Shown: positions 1-9,431, counted from the first letter of the stretch. The stretch is 64,000 nt of DNA from Chitinophaga filiformis (GCF_023100805.1 NZ_CP095855.1:5931001-5995000); one strand, 5' to 3'. A program made the numbers and translations. The notes: generated from the letters alone by a model not told the origin.

Positions 1-2373
1 CAACTTAAGCGAATATCCTTTTACAATAGTGTCTGATGAGGCATTGATTATTTCCACCGACTGAACAGGGCCTGCTACCGGGGTGCCAAAAAAGATACCA
101 TTCCCGTGAGCGGAAATAAACATTCTCCCCTTGTTATCTGCTGCGATATTCGGCGCTACACCCGGTAGCCTGTCTAAAATGGTCGTCCATGTGCGCCCCG
201 TATCGTCTGAACGGAAAGCGCCATAGTAAACGCCGTTGATCGGAAGGATCTGGCTGGTCGCGTACAAAGCCAGGTGCGCATTAGGTGTAGTATCCGACAT
301 AGCGGCTGCTATCCATTTGGGTTTAAAATTCTCACCTCCTACCCTGGTGAATGTCCTGCCTGTGTCTGTTGTATGATAGAGTGCGCTGTATTCCGGATAT
401 GTGTCATTATAATAGGCGATCCATACATCACCTGTTTTCCCCGGTGTTGCCTCCACATTGGAAGTAGTGGCATAAGCAGAGCCGTTCGAATTGTTGCCTG
501 CATTGGCTGTAAGGCCTTCCGCAGCTGTTTTCACGAACGATTTGCCGCCATCGCTGCTTACAAAGAACGATCCGCGGTCCCATACGTAAAAATAATCGCC
601 GTTCACCTTATCGGCTACGAGATGGTTTTCGCCCGGATAAAGCACCCACTGCGGCCCGGCAGGCAGGATGCCGGAAGCAAGGCCGGTGGATTTTGTCCAG
701 TTGCCCCCCAGGTTATCGGACCAGTAAACATTACCCGGGCTGTTGCCATCCATTTGCGTGAGCCAGAGAATGTTCCTGCGGTTCGCCGACACGGCTACAC
801 GCCCGCGTATGCCGGGCAAGGTAGGAAAAAGCGTGTACGTATCGCCGCCATCGGTGGAGTAACCCGCACGCGACGCGCCGATATCGTTATTATCCGGACC
901 GTCGCTGCCCACACGTACAATAAAATTGGGGTCTGTATACTGGTAGGCTACGCCCTGCATGTTAAACGCTGAAAAGATGTTGGTGTACAGCGCGGTATTG
1001 GAAACAGCGCCCGTGTACAAGGGCTCCGTAAGGGAACGGTGATGGGCGCCACCAACATCCGCAGTAACTGAGAGCAACTGGTTCTTACCGCTGGGAGGGG
1101 CCATCAGCGGGCCTGTTACCATAATCTCTTCCAGGCCTACGACACGGATCTTCCAGTTGGCAGTAGCGGCAAAAACATTATCCGTGCACAGTATATCCAG
1201 CAGATCATTGGTCCATACCCGGTTCGGGTAAAAGGGATCCCAGGTAAATGCGATAGGATTATGCCCCGGGGCGTTATATGATACGCCGTCATTCCTCGAA
1301 TGCGGTGCCTCCGAATTATCGCGGGATATCTTTCCCTGTGTGTAGGAACCGGGAGCGCCACCCTGCGTTGAAACAAAATAAGGGTCCTTGTTCCAGGTGC
1401 CACGTGTACCTACAAGAATTTCATTTGAATTGGCGGGGTCTACTGCCACTTTAGAGAAGTACCTGTCGGATTTATTCGGATCCGGGTCCGGCTCCAGGGT
1501 TACGGGAGAAATGTTCTGCCATCCGCCACTCTTATACTTGTAAACGCCTTTAGGCAAATTCTCGGCTCCGGCAGATACGTACAGGGTGCCGTCCGCGTGG
1601 ATCGTAGCCCGGTAAGGATATGCAGGGCTGTTGCTCATCAACGCGAAAGAGCTGCCGCCGTTTTCAGACGCGTATACCCCGTTTGACCGGCCAATGTAGA
1701 TCCTCCTGGTGACAGGTTGCCCGTCTATGGCAACAGTACCGGAACTTTTATCGAAAAGAATAAAAGAGCAATAGCCCTGCGTGGTGACGTCGCTTACCTG
1801 CGACCAGCTGGCGCCGGCGTTGTCCGATTTCAGGGCGCCATTTTGGTCCGTTACCACCCATACACGGTTGCTGTTGGATGGATCTACCTGTATACGATCG
1901 CCGAATTGCTGCGTACTGTTCGGATACACCCTGATCGGTACATGCAGATCGGTCCAGGTATCGCCCCTGTCAGTACTTTTCAGTATGGTGCCCAGGTCTG
2001 ATTTACCTTTGCCCGGCCCGGCGCCTTCACTGTCCTGCACCGTGGCGTAAAGGATGTTGCCGGTAGAGTCGCTGGGATCTACCGCGATACTGCCACAACG
2101 CTGGTGAAACTCCCAGTTCCAGTAAGTGACAGGTATTTTTTTGAACAGCATTAAATGCTCCCATTTCTGCAGGTTCTTGTTCCACCGGTAAGGCGTACCT
2201 ACGTCAGTAGTGATGAAATAAAGATCCGGCACCTTAGGATGTGCCACAAATGAAGGCAGCGCACCAGAGCCGCCTATCCGGACCTGATTCCAGGTATACG
2301 TTTGCGCATTTACTTCCCGCGAAGCGGTCAGATAAAAAATTGTTAGCAATAGGATGGAGTAGATCGTTTTCAT
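1..2373 (-). CDS. GH74-like xyloglucanase (BNR/Asp-box beta-propeller), C-terminus beyond window
   Basis: Open from an ATG at 2373 to base 1 without a stop (791 codons), so the C-terminus lies outside the window. A signal peptide (about residues 1-24, ending VNAQ) indicates export. The mature start resembles GH74: WNQVRIGG, then TTDVGTPYRW with Asp57, then repeated Asp-box motifs such as ILKSTDRGDTW and ALKSDNAGASW. A second GH74 signature, LLSVTADVGGAHH, holds Asp439. Asp57 and Asp439 sit where GH74 endo-xyloglucanases carry their two catalytic aspartates. GH74 enzymes cut the beta-1,4-glucan backbone of xyloglucan. The gene lies 56 bp downstream of a SusD gene in the same direction, so it is probably the enzyme of this utilisation locus. 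An in-frame ATG at 2379 is an alternative start. Substrate is inferred from family; a non-xyloglucan propeller hydrolase remains possible. Confidence 0.8.
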   Translation of the reverse strand, partial: MKTIYSILLLTIFYLTASREVNAQTYTWNQVRIGGSGALPSFVAHPKVPDLYFITTDVGTPYRWNKNLQKWEHLMLFKKIPVTYWNWEFHQRCGSIAVDPSDSTGNILYATVQDSEGAGPGKGKSDLGTILKSTDRGDTWTDLHVPIRVYPNSTQQFGDRIQVDPSNSNRVWVVTDQNGALKSDNAGASWSQVSDVTTQGYCSFILFDKSSGTVAIDGQPVTRRIYIGRSNGVYASENGGSSFALMSNSPAYPYRATIHADGTLYVSAGAENLPKGVYKYKSGGWQNISPVTLEPDPDPNKSDRYFSKVAVDPANSNEILVGTRGTWNKDPYFVSTQGGAPGSYTQGKISRDNSEAPHSRNDGVSYNAPGHNPIAFTWDPFYPNRVWTNDLLDILCTDNVFAATANWKIRVVGLEEIMVTGPLMAPPSGKNQLLSVTADVGGAHHRSLTEPLYTGAVSNTALYTNIFSAFNMQGVAYQYTDPNFIVRVGSDGPDNNDIGASRAGYSTDGGDTYTLFPTLPGIRGRVAVSANRRNILWLTQMDGNSPGNVYWSDNLGGNWTKSTGLASGILPAGPQWVLYPGENHLVADKVNGDYFYVWDRGSFFVSSDGGKSFVKTAAEGLTANAGNNSNGSAYATTSNVEATPGKTGDVWIAYYNDTYPEYSALYHTTDTGRTFTRVGGENFKPKWIAAAMSDTTPNAHLALYATSQILPINGVYYGAFRSDDTGRTWTTILDRLPGVAPNIAADNKGRMFISAHGNGIFFGTPVAGPVQSVEIINASSDTIVKGYSLKL

Positions 2374-2429
2374 GTACATAGTGGAATTTTTTAAGGTTTT
2401 TTTGGATGATGATCCCGGCTTATGCTTTG

Positions 2430-4031
2430 TTAATTCCAGCCGTCCCGGATATCTTTGGCCACATTAGGGTTATAATTTTTCTCTACATCGGGAATAGGGA
2501 ACAACAAGTGTTTGTCCTGGAAAGGCTGTGTACCGGTTCCGGGTTCCGCGGCTTTTTCCGCGTTGATGGTTTGCTTGATAATGCCCCATCTCAGCAGGTC
2601 GAAATAGCGGCATTGCTCACCGCACAATTCCAGCTGGCGCTCGCGCATCAGTATTTTCATAGCATTATCTTTATCGCCCAGCGTGGTATATAAAACAGCA
2701 TGCGAGCGGGAACGCACACTGTCGATCAGCGCCAACGGGGCATTGCCCGTATTGCCTTGCTGGATGTAAGCTTCGGCCAGCATCAGCATCACATCAGCCA
2801 GGCGGATCACCTGCCCGTTGATGGGACTTTTAGGATCGCCATATTTTTCCACGAGGTTGTAATACTCATACTTCTTCCAGCGATAGTCGCCCTGTGGATC
2901 GGTGGCATCAAAAGGAAACGCTTTTGCCCCTGTAGCGCATTGCTGGCAATACATGGTTTCTCCTCCGGAAGCGGCAGTACCATAGAAGGTGGATTTGGCA
3001 CGGGGATCGGTATACGGTTCGCCGCTTGCAGGATTTGGATAGGTGAATGCTTTCACAGCGGCATTGCTGACGTACACGTTCTTCCAATCGTTCCAGCCAT
3101 ATTCCATCGCGCGACCAGTATGTGTTTGTTTACCTACCTGTTCCGCGCCGTTGCCAAACATATAGTACGGCGATCCAATACCCCAGTCGGTCCATTGCTG
3201 ATCCATGATCTGAAAGATATTTTCCGGCGTGTTCTGGTTGGTAGTGCTGAAAACATTATCAAACGAGGAGTCAAGCCTGTAGGCATACGGTGCACCCATC
3301 AGCTTTTCGAAGGATGTTTGTGCAAGCGGCCATTTTTTCTGATACAGGTATACCTTTCCGAGTAGTGCTATCACAGCGCCTTTGGTCACCCTGCCTAATT
3401 CTGCGGCAGGATACACGGTAGGTAATTCCATAGTGGCTTCCGCTTCCGTCAGGTCTTTTTCCACCTGCTTCCATACGTCAGCAGCAGGACTGCGGGATAA
3501 ATAGTTGTTATGAAGCGTGGTTTGATAATCGATATACAAGGGCACATCTCCCCATAAGGTCACTAAATGGAAATACGCATACGCCCGGAGGAACTTTACC
3601 TCCGCGAGGTATTGATTCAATTTTGCCCGGTCTGCAGTGACTGTAGGATTCCAGGCCGCTGCCCGGTCTATCACCAGGTTAGTCCGGAATATCATCCGGT
3701 AGAGCGAGCTCCATAGGGCACTCTGATCTGCATTGTTGGTACCAAAACTGTAATCGCCCAGTTCCTGTTCCGCCCCTAGCAAAAAGCTGGCGCGCTTGGC
3801 TTCATGCCCCATCAGGTCGAAAATATAATAATACTCTCTCGCCCACAGTCCCGGGTGTAGCAAGGTGGCATAACAGGCAATGGTAGCCTGGTTCAGCGCT
3901 CCTATGTTAGTGAAATAGGTATCGTATGCATAAGCACTCTGGTCCACTAAGTCGAGGCGCGATTTTTTGCATCCGGTAGAAATCGTCATCAGCCCGGCTA
4001 TCAACAGTATTTGATGTATATACTTCTTCAT
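2430..4031 (-). CDS. SusD/RagB-family surface glycan-binding lipoprotein
   Basis: 533 residues, normal for SusD. The N-terminus is a lipoprotein signal with a lipobox-like ISTGC and Cys21, so the protein should be lipid-anchored and face outward beside its SusC partner. The body shows RagB/SusD hallmarks: N-terminal helices with YCIT-like TPR segments (ALNQATIACYATLL, EVKFLRAYAYFHLVTLWGDVPLY) and the C-terminal ERQLELCGEQCRYFDLLRWG block found in most SusD proteins. It lies 17 bp downstream of the SusC gene and upstream of the GH74-like gene, the usual susC-susD-enzyme order. SusD proteins act as lids that deliver glycan to SusC. The specific ligand cannot be read from sequence; xyloglucan oligosaccharide is suggested by the neighbouring enzyme. 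Confidence 0.93.
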   Translation of the reverse strand: MKKYIHQILLIAGLMTISTGCKKSRLDLVDQSAYAYDTYFTNIGALNQATIACYATLLHPGLWAREYYYIFDLMGHEAKRASFLLGAEQELGDYSFGTNNADQSALWSSLYRMIFRTNLVIDRAAAWNPTVTADRAKLNQYLAEVKFLRAYAYFHLVTLWGDVPLYIDYQTTLHNNYLSRSPAADVWKQVEKDLTEAEATMELPTVYPAAELGRVTKGAVIALLGKVYLYQKKWPLAQTSFEKLMGAPYAYRLDSSFDNVFSTTNQNTPENIFQIMDQQWTDWGIGSPYYMFGNGAEQVGKQTHTGRAMEYGWNDWKNVYVSNAAVKAFTYPNPASGEPYTDPRAKSTFYGTAASGGETMYCQQCATGAKAFPFDATDPQGDYRWKKYEYYNLVEKYGDPKSPINGQVIRLADVMLMLAEAYIQQGNTGNAPLALIDSVRSRSHAVLYTTLGDKDNAMKILMRERQLELCGEQCRYFDLLRWGIIKQTINAEKAAEPGTGTQPFQDKHLLFPIPDVEKNYNPNVAKDIRDGWN

Positions 4032-4048
4032 AAGATCATGTTTAAAAA

Positions 4049-7000
4049 TTAAAACCCTAATTGAATACCTGCCAGGAAAGTTCTTGGCTGTGGCACCTGC
4101 CCCTGATCAATACCACGCGCAAACAGGTAGTCGCCCGCCACTTCCGGGTCGTAGCCGGTGTACCTGGTGAGGGTAAGCAGGTTCTGTGCTGCTACGTAGA
4201 TGCGAAGCGATTTAACGGCGCCCCCCGTAACATTGTTCAATATCGCCGCCGGGGTGTTATATCCAATTGTAATATTCCTCAAACGGAGATAGCTGCCATC
4301 TTCCAGCCACCAGTCGGACGGGCGGAGATTACCATTGCCGGTTACATTCTGACCTATTCTCGGTAAAGCGGCTACATCGCCGGGTTTACGCCACCTGTCA
4401 AGGATGTCGGTACCAGCGTTGTGCCCCGTAGACATGAAGCTGGTATTTAATTTTAAGCCATTCAGGAGTTTCAGTCCGCTGATCCCTGACAGCACCAGGT
4501 TCAGGTCAAAGCTTTTATATGTGATACCGGCATTGATGCCATAGATGTATTTCGGGATAGCATTGCCTAATATTTCCTGGTCCTTTGCCGTTACCACACC
4601 ATCGCCGTTTATATCCCTATAAATAAAATCGCCCGGCAACAAGCCATCCTGGTACTTTGCATCCGGTCTGCCTGTTTTTTTGGCCGCTTCCTGGTTGAGG
4701 ATAGATATTTCATCGGCATCCCTGGCCACATGATCTACGCGGTAACCATAGAAGGAGCCGATGGCACTACCTGCAGCGGTGTAAGTGGTGGCAGGTACCG
4801 GCGTAAAGGCGCCTGCCTGGATAGGTGCGGAAAACTGATCGCCTAATGACAATACTTCGTTGTGGTTAACAGATCCATTGATGCTCACATTGAAGCTGAA
4901 GTGATCGTTGATCTTATCCGCATACCCGATGGTCAACTCCACACCTCTGTTCCGGGCGTCGGCTGCATTGACTGTTTTACGGGGCTGCGCACCGGTAGTA
5001 CTTACGCCGATACTGGCAGGAAGCAAAGTGGTTACCAGCAAACCGGTACTTTTACGATCATACCAGTCGGCTTCAATGGTAAGGCGGTTTTTCAGAAAAG
5101 CCAGGTCGATGCCTATGTCGATCTGATTGGTTTGTTCCCATTTTAAATCCGGGTTGCTAAGGGTGGTCAGGGTGGTGCCGGATATAAATGTTTCTGTGCT
5201 GCCCAGCGAGTATACCAGTGCGCCACCAGGTGTGCCCTGATACGTTTTTGCAGTATTCAGGAAGTTGGGGATATTATTGTTCCCGGTTTGCCCCCAGCTG
5301 GCACTCAGTTTTCCATCTGATAGCACAGGGAATATATTTTTTATGAATGCTTCTTCCGAGAAACGCCAGGACAAACCCAGGGCAGCGAAGTTACCGTAAC
5401 GGTTGTTGGGGCCAAAGTTAGAAGCCCCATCCCTGCGGTAGCTGGTGGTCAGTATATATTTATCATCATAAGTATAGTTCAACCGGCCGTAGTAAGAGAT
5501 CACCGAAGGGCGTGCATAGTTGGAATAACTACTGGTTACCGATTGCGAAGATGCTACACCTGGATTGGTGATATTATCATTGGGTTGCCCCGTTCCCCTG
5601 ATGGAAGAGCTGTTGGTAATACCAGGATCGATATAGCTTTGTCCTGCAATCAAAGAGAGCTGATGCCTGCCAAGCAGTTTTTCGTACGACAGGTAGTTTT
5701 CCACCATATAGTATGAGTTCTCCGTGAAACTCAGCATCGACTGGCGGGCCTGGTTCAGGAAATTGGAGGCCTGGTACTGTTGCTGATAGCTGTTACTTCT
5801 GCTGGAGTTCACTTCTGCCGCAAACTGTGAACGGAATTTTAATCCATCGATGATACGCACTTCTCCCGATAGTTGCGGGAAGAAAGCCAGTGATTTGGTA
5901 GTCTGGCTTTTCATGGCAATCTCCTGTATCGGATTTACCGCATTGCTGAAGTCATCGATGTTGGAGACGATAGAATATCCGCCCTGGATAGATGGGTCCA
6001 GGATGGGTTTGTAGGGCGCATATTGTATGGCATTGATAATATTGGCATTGTAGCCTTTGCTGACATATTGCCGGACGATGATGTTCTGTGTGAACCGGAA
6101 GCGGCCCAGCGTTTCCTCGAGGCCAACACGTGCCTGGAATCTTTTGTTGGTGGCATCGGTTAAGATAGCCTGCTGATTGATATAAGTGGCAGATATACTA
6201 TAGTTGACTTTTTCACCACCACCGCTGATGTTGAGGTCATTTTCGGATACCAGGGCATTACGGAAGATGGCATCCTGCCAGTTGGTACTGTCCTGTAAAA
6301 CTGCGTTTGTGTTGAATTTTGCAGGCAGCACGGTATTTTTGGTAGCGGCAAGATCTTTAAGCGCCTCTACATATTGTGCGGCATTGAGCAGGTCCAGTTG
6401 TTTCCAGGCCCTGGCGATGCCCCATTGAGAGGTAAAGCTGACCCGGGGAGGACCTGTCTTACCTTTTTTGGTAGTGATGATCACCACGCCATTGGCGGCT
6501 GCTGAGCCATAGATAGCGGTGGAAGATGCATCTTTCAGGATGGTGATACTTGCTATATCCTGCGGGTTGAGTGTATTGAAAAGGTTTTTGGTACCCTGGA
6601 TGCCATCCACTACATACAGCGGGTTAATATCCGTAAAGCTACCAGTCCCCCTGATGATGATCTGGGCATCTGCACCGGCGCTACCGCTGCTTTGCAGCAC
6701 CTGTACACCTGCGGCCTTACCGATGAGCAGTTGCGAGGGATTGGTGGCATTTACCGCGCCGGCTTCTTTCACCGTTACGACGTTGAAGGCGCCTACCACA
6801 TCTTTCTTCCTGGCGGTACCATAACCGATAACTACGATGTCGTTCAGCGCTGCCACTGTTTTGACAAGGCGTATAGAGAAAGTGAGCGTGGCGCCCGATT
6901 TCAGGGAGATGTTATTCAGCCGTTGCGTTTCAAAACCCATGTAAGAAATACTGAGTGCGTATTTTCCTTCGGGGGGTAATCCGGAAAAACGGAATACACC

Positions 7001-7207
7001 ATTACTGTCAGTTACCACGCCGGCTGTATACATCGTCTTTTCATTGAGCGCCACTACAGAGGCATTGGGAAGGAGGTCACCCTGATCTGTGCGCACCGTG
7101 CCGGTCACCTGCATACGCCCCTGTGCCCGGGTGATCATCGAAACGCCTGATGTCAACATGACTAGCAGCAGATACAGACACCATTTTGGTTGATAGAACA
7201 TCTTCAT
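4049..7207 (-). CDS. SusC/RagA-family TonB-dependent glycan transporter
   Basis: 1052 residues: signal peptide (to about residue 28, TRAQ), CarboxypepD_reg-like domain (about 33-115, VTGTVRTDQGDLLPNASV), TonB plug (about 120-235, with DIVVIGYGTARKKDVVGA, IIIRGTGSF, NPLYVVDGI and ILKDASSTAIYGSAAANGVV) and a 22-strand-type outer-membrane barrel ending in aromatic-rich LAGIQLGF. These are all hallmarks of SusC importers, which move oligosaccharides into the periplasm using TonB energy. No STN (secretin/TonB N-terminal) signalling domain is present between the signal peptide and the carboxypeptidase-like domain, although a FecR gene lies directly upstream. The gene follows fecR after an 87-bp gap containing two strong hairpins. 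Confidence 0.95.
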   Translation of the reverse strand: MKMFYQPKWCLYLLLVMLTSGVSMITRAQGRMQVTGTVRTDQGDLLPNASVVALNEKTMYTAGVVTDSNGVFRFSGLPPEGKYALSISYMGFETQRLNNISLKSGATLTFSIRLVKTVAALNDIVVIGYGTARKKDVVGAFNVVTVKEAGAVNATNPSQLLIGKAAGVQVLQSSGSAGADAQIIIRGTGSFTDINPLYVVDGIQGTKNLFNTLNPQDIASITILKDASSTAIYGSAAANGVVIITTKKGKTGPPRVSFTSQWGIARAWKQLDLLNAAQYVEALKDLAATKNTVLPAKFNTNAVLQDSTNWQDAIFRNALVSENDLNISGGGEKVNYSISATYINQQAILTDATNKRFQARVGLEETLGRFRFTQNIIVRQYVSKGYNANIINAIQYAPYKPILDPSIQGGYSIVSNIDDFSNAVNPIQEIAMKSQTTKSLAFFPQLSGEVRIIDGLKFRSQFAAEVNSSRSNSYQQQYQASNFLNQARQSMLSFTENSYYMVENYLSYEKLLGRHQLSLIAGQSYIDPGITNSSSIRGTGQPNDNITNPGVASSQSVTSSYSNYARPSVISYYGRLNYTYDDKYILTTSYRRDGASNFGPNNRYGNFAALGLSWRFSEEAFIKNIFPVLSDGKLSASWGQTGNNNIPNFLNTAKTYQGTPGGALVYSLGSTETFISGTTLTTLSNPDLKWEQTNQIDIGIDLAFLKNRLTIEADWYDRKSTGLLVTTLLPASIGVSTTGAQPRKTVNAADARNRGVELTIGYADKINDHFSFNVSINGSVNHNEVLSLGDQFSAPIQAGAFTPVPATTYTAAGSAIGSFYGYRVDHVARDADEISILNQEAAKKTGRPDAKYQDGLLPGDFIYRDINGDGVVTAKDQEILGNAIPKYIYGINAGITYKSFDLNLVLSGISGLKLLNGLKLNTSFMSTGHNAGTDILDRWRKPGDVAALPRIGQNVTGNGNLRPSDWWLEDGSYLRLRNITIGYNTPAAILNNVTGGAVKSLRIYVAAQNLLTLTRYTGYDPEVAGDYLFARGIDQGQVPQPRTFLAGIQLGF

Positions 7208-7229
7208 AACTGGAATGTGTTTTTAAAGT

Positions 7230-7266
7230 CCCGGGCATAGCAAGCCCGGGGGCGCTAAAGGCGCCC
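7230..7266 (-). promoter_or_regulatory. Two adjacent GC-rich hairpins between fecR and susC
   Basis: The 87-bp gap between fecR and susC contains two back-to-back perfect stems. CCCGGGC (7230-7236) pairs with GCCCGGG (7244-7250), and GGGCGC (7250-7255) pairs with GCGCCC (7261-7266), sharing one base. In the direction of transcription the second stem is followed by ACTTTAAAAA, which is not a clean U-tract, so this is a weak terminator or an RNA-processing/stability element rather than a classic terminator. Such an element could set different transcript levels for the low-copy regulators and the abundant outer-membrane proteins. Role is inferred; the structure is seen directly. Confidence 0.5.
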
Positions 7267-7294
7267 GCTTGTGGAATAGAACTATATCGGTGAA

Positions 7295-8344
7295 TTATTT
7301 CCTCTTAATTATAAATCCGCTGTCATTCCGGATCAGCTTCAGGTTATTGGGAAGCGTTAAATCGGTTAAGATCTTCTCCAGTGAATCTGTCTTTTCAAAC
7401 TTACCATCAAAATATATCTCCATCACGTCTGAAGGATAATAATAGATGGCTATTCCATAGTAATTACTCAGCTGATCCAATACCTGCGACATAGGCTGAT
7501 TATTGAATTTATACCAGTCTGGTTTCGTATAACCAGTGTCTTTGTTGCCGGCTCTTACCAATACGTCCGTGCCCCTGGTACTGAAGTCAGACACGAGAAC
7601 TTTTCCTGTTTTGCGATAGTAGTTGAGTTCTTTACCGGGGGTGAGCACTACATCGTTCATGATTTTCTTTTTATTGATGGCTCCCTGTATCATCACTTTC
7701 CCGCTGTTCAGTCTTATGCTGATCATATCTTCTCCCGGGATGGCTTTCACATGAAAAAAGGTGCCTAGTGCGGTCGTATATAGTTCGCCGCTATATACTA
7801 CGAAAGGATGTGATCTATCGAATGCTACAGTAAAATCGGCTTCTCCTGTCAGGTAAATGTCCCTGTTGTTCCTGAATTGCTTATCATATAGAATGCTGGC
7901 TGCCGGCAACAACCTCACTACAGAGCCATCCGGTAATACGACCGCTATGGCTTTAAGGCTGGTATTGGTGGTCAGTTGCTGTTTTTCCGAAGGAATCATT
8001 ATTGTCAGTCCCGGGTCACCAGCGGCTATTTTCTGCTGGTCGTGGCGGAGCAGAAACAGGCTGCCGCCGAGCAATATGCCGCTTGCTACCGCGGCAATGG
8101 CCAGTCGTCTGATCCATTTCTTCCGTTTATCAGCCAATATCGTTTGTTGATGAATATTTTTCAGCCACTGTTGGGAAACGGTTTCCGGGAAGTAGCCATC
8201 TTCCTGCAATTGCAGGAATTCTTCTTCCGGCAGGTATTTCTCCAGCATATCAGGATGCTCCTGCAGGTAATTGGCCACCCAGCGGACTTCTTCCGGCGTG
8301 CATTGATTGCCGAAGAACCGTTTCAGTAATTCATCATTTATCAT
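7295..8344 (-). CDS. FecR-family anti-sigma factor
   Basis: 349 residues. The cytoplasmic N-terminus (about 1-77) is short and helical. It is followed by one membrane segment (about 80-99, LAIAAVASGILLGGSLFLL) and a periplasmic FecR domain (about 110-225; motifs VVLPDGSVVRL, YLTGEADFTV, VVYSGELYTTALGTFFHVKA). The C-terminal DUF4974/STN-like domain (about 275-345) contains WYKFNNQPMSQVLDQLSNYYGI. FecR proteins hold an ECF sigma factor inactive until an outer-membrane transporter signals substrate binding. The sigma gene lies 70 bp upstream and SusC downstream, giving a complete sigma/anti-sigma/transporter unit. The SusC here has no STN signalling domain, so how FecR senses it is not obvious from the sequence. 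Confidence 0.93.
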   Translation of the reverse strand: MINDELLKRFFGNQCTPEEVRWVANYLQEHPDMLEKYLPEEEFLQLQEDGYFPETVSQQWLKNIHQQTILADKRKKWIRRLAIAAVASGILLGGSLFLLRHDQQKIAAGDPGLTIMIPSEKQQLTTNTSLKAIAVVLPDGSVVRLLPAASILYDKQFRNNRDIYLTGEADFTVAFDRSHPFVVYSGELYTTALGTFFHVKAIPGEDMISIRLNSGKVMIQGAINKKKIMNDVVLTPGKELNYYRKTGKVLVSDFSTRGTDVLVRAGNKDTGYTKPDWYKFNNQPMSQVLDQLSNYYGIAIYYYPSDVMEIYFDGKFEKTDSLEKILTDLTLPNNLKLIRNDSGFIIKRK

Positions 8345-8414
8345 ATTGTATACAGCTGACAGATAAGTAATACGTTTGTAACAGGCGGACTACGTAGTCC
8401 GATGAAAAAATATT

Positions 8415-8969
8415 TTAAAACCGTCCGAACCAGGCCAGGAGAGAGACGATGAGCCCGAGATAATGTTTTATCTGTTTGATGGCCTGGAAAATATGTGCTT
8501 CCACTGTTCTGGATGACAAGGAAAGTTCCTGCGCGATCTGCCGGTGGCTCATGCCTTTAAACCGACTCATTTCGAACACTTTACGACGCATCGGAGGCAT
8601 TTCTTTCAGTGCATTCGCCAGCTTCGCCTGTAGTTCTTTTTCCGCCAGCTTGCCCCATAGGTCGTCTACCGGCAGGGTATACTCGTCTATTACGTGGATT
8701 ACTTTTTCCTTGTAAACGGTTTCCTTGCGGAGAAAGTCGATCAGCGTGGTGCGGGCAATGCGGAATAGCTGCACGGATATATCGAGGTCATCTGCGAGGT
8801 TTTCCCTGTAGTTCCAGCACTTGATGAATGCCAGCTGCGTCACCTCTTCCGCAATGAAGGATGACCTTGTTTTCTGGAGAATAAAATAGTAGATCCTTTT
8901 GTGCCAGGAATAATAGACCTCATTAAATACCAGCAGGTTACCTTGCTTCAAAGCAGCGATAGTATTCAA
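8415..8969 (-). CDS. ECF-type RNA polymerase sigma factor (FecI-like) of the first utilisation locus
   Basis: 184 residues with both ECF regions. Region 2 (about 10-75) includes FNEVYYSWHKRIYYFI and EEVTQLAFIKCW. Region 4 (about 115-168) includes LKEMPPMRRKVFEMSRFKGMSHRQIAQELSLSS (seen in two halves), with a helix-turn-helix and the VEAHIFQAIKQIK recognition segment. It should direct RNA polymerase to the downstream susCD promoter once released by FecR. The C-terminus carries an unusual hydrophobic tail, LGLIVSLLAWFGRF, beyond region 4. It heads the minus-strand series sigma-fecR-susC-susD-GH74. Upstream lies a 462-bp gene-free stretch with a large inverted repeat. Confidence 0.93.
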   Translation of the reverse strand: MNTIAALKQGNLLVFNEVYYSWHKRIYYFILQKTRSSFIAEEVTQLAFIKCWNYRENLADDLDISVQLFRIARTTLIDFLRKETVYKEKVIHVIDEYTLPVDDLWGKLAEKELQAKLANALKEMPPMRRKVFEMSRFKGMSHRQIAQELSLSSRTVEAHIFQAIKQIKHYLGLIVSLLAWFGRF

Positions 8970-9140
8970 AACGTGGGGGATTTACCATAGCAATTTAAAT
9001 AAATAAATATGGAAATGCCAGAGATATGGTCGACGCCGACCGACATCCCATACTGAGACCGGGCTACTTCGCGTGAAAACCCCGGAGAGGCGGCGACCGC
9101 CTGGAAACCGAAGGTAACCCGAGCCTATGTATTCGCTTGG

Positions 9141-9303
9141 TATTCGCTACAGGTTCGGTGGAGGCTCCTACCTACAGGCGCCCTACTATAGCATTATAGG
9201 CACTGTTCTATAGCGATCGCTATAGAATAGTAGGCTAAATGTAGGACTATAGCGCCTATAGGTAGGAATCAGTAGGATAGTTGCACCGAATCTCAAGCGA
9301 ATG
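9141..9303. repeat. Large imperfect inverted repeat with a central perfect palindrome
   Basis: The gap 8970-9431 holds no credible gene but is strongly structured. Left arm 9141-9190 (TATTCGCT, GGTTCGGTG, CTCCTACCTACAGGCGC, CTATAG in order) matches the reverse complement of right arm 9246-9303 (CATTCGCT, GATTCGGTG, TTCCTACCTATAGGCGC, TATAG) with small gaps. In the centre, 9206-9227 is a perfect 22-bp palindrome built around GCGATCGC. Beyond the right arm, CGAATGCCAGG is repeated directly at 9298-9308 and 9315-9325. The whole could fold into a long hairpin or cruciform. It resembles a miniature inverted-repeat element or a structured RNA; no transposase is nearby. Copy number in the genome would separate these. 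Confidence 0.6.
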
Positions 9304-9431
9304 CCAGGCGAATCCGAATGCCAGGAAAGAGTGCTGGAGTGGTCTCAAGTCCGACCAGGCGTCTGGTATAAAGCGGGTTTAATCCCAGCTCAAAGGCAGG
9401 GTAAAGGCATGGTAAAAGCGTATTAGATCTA

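Noticed and set aside
274..2050. Several plus-strand frames and a minus-strand frame at 1137-1403 within the first 2.4 kb
   Set aside because: They lie opposite or out of frame with the continuous GH74-like gene, whose codons read without interruption and show family motifs throughout.
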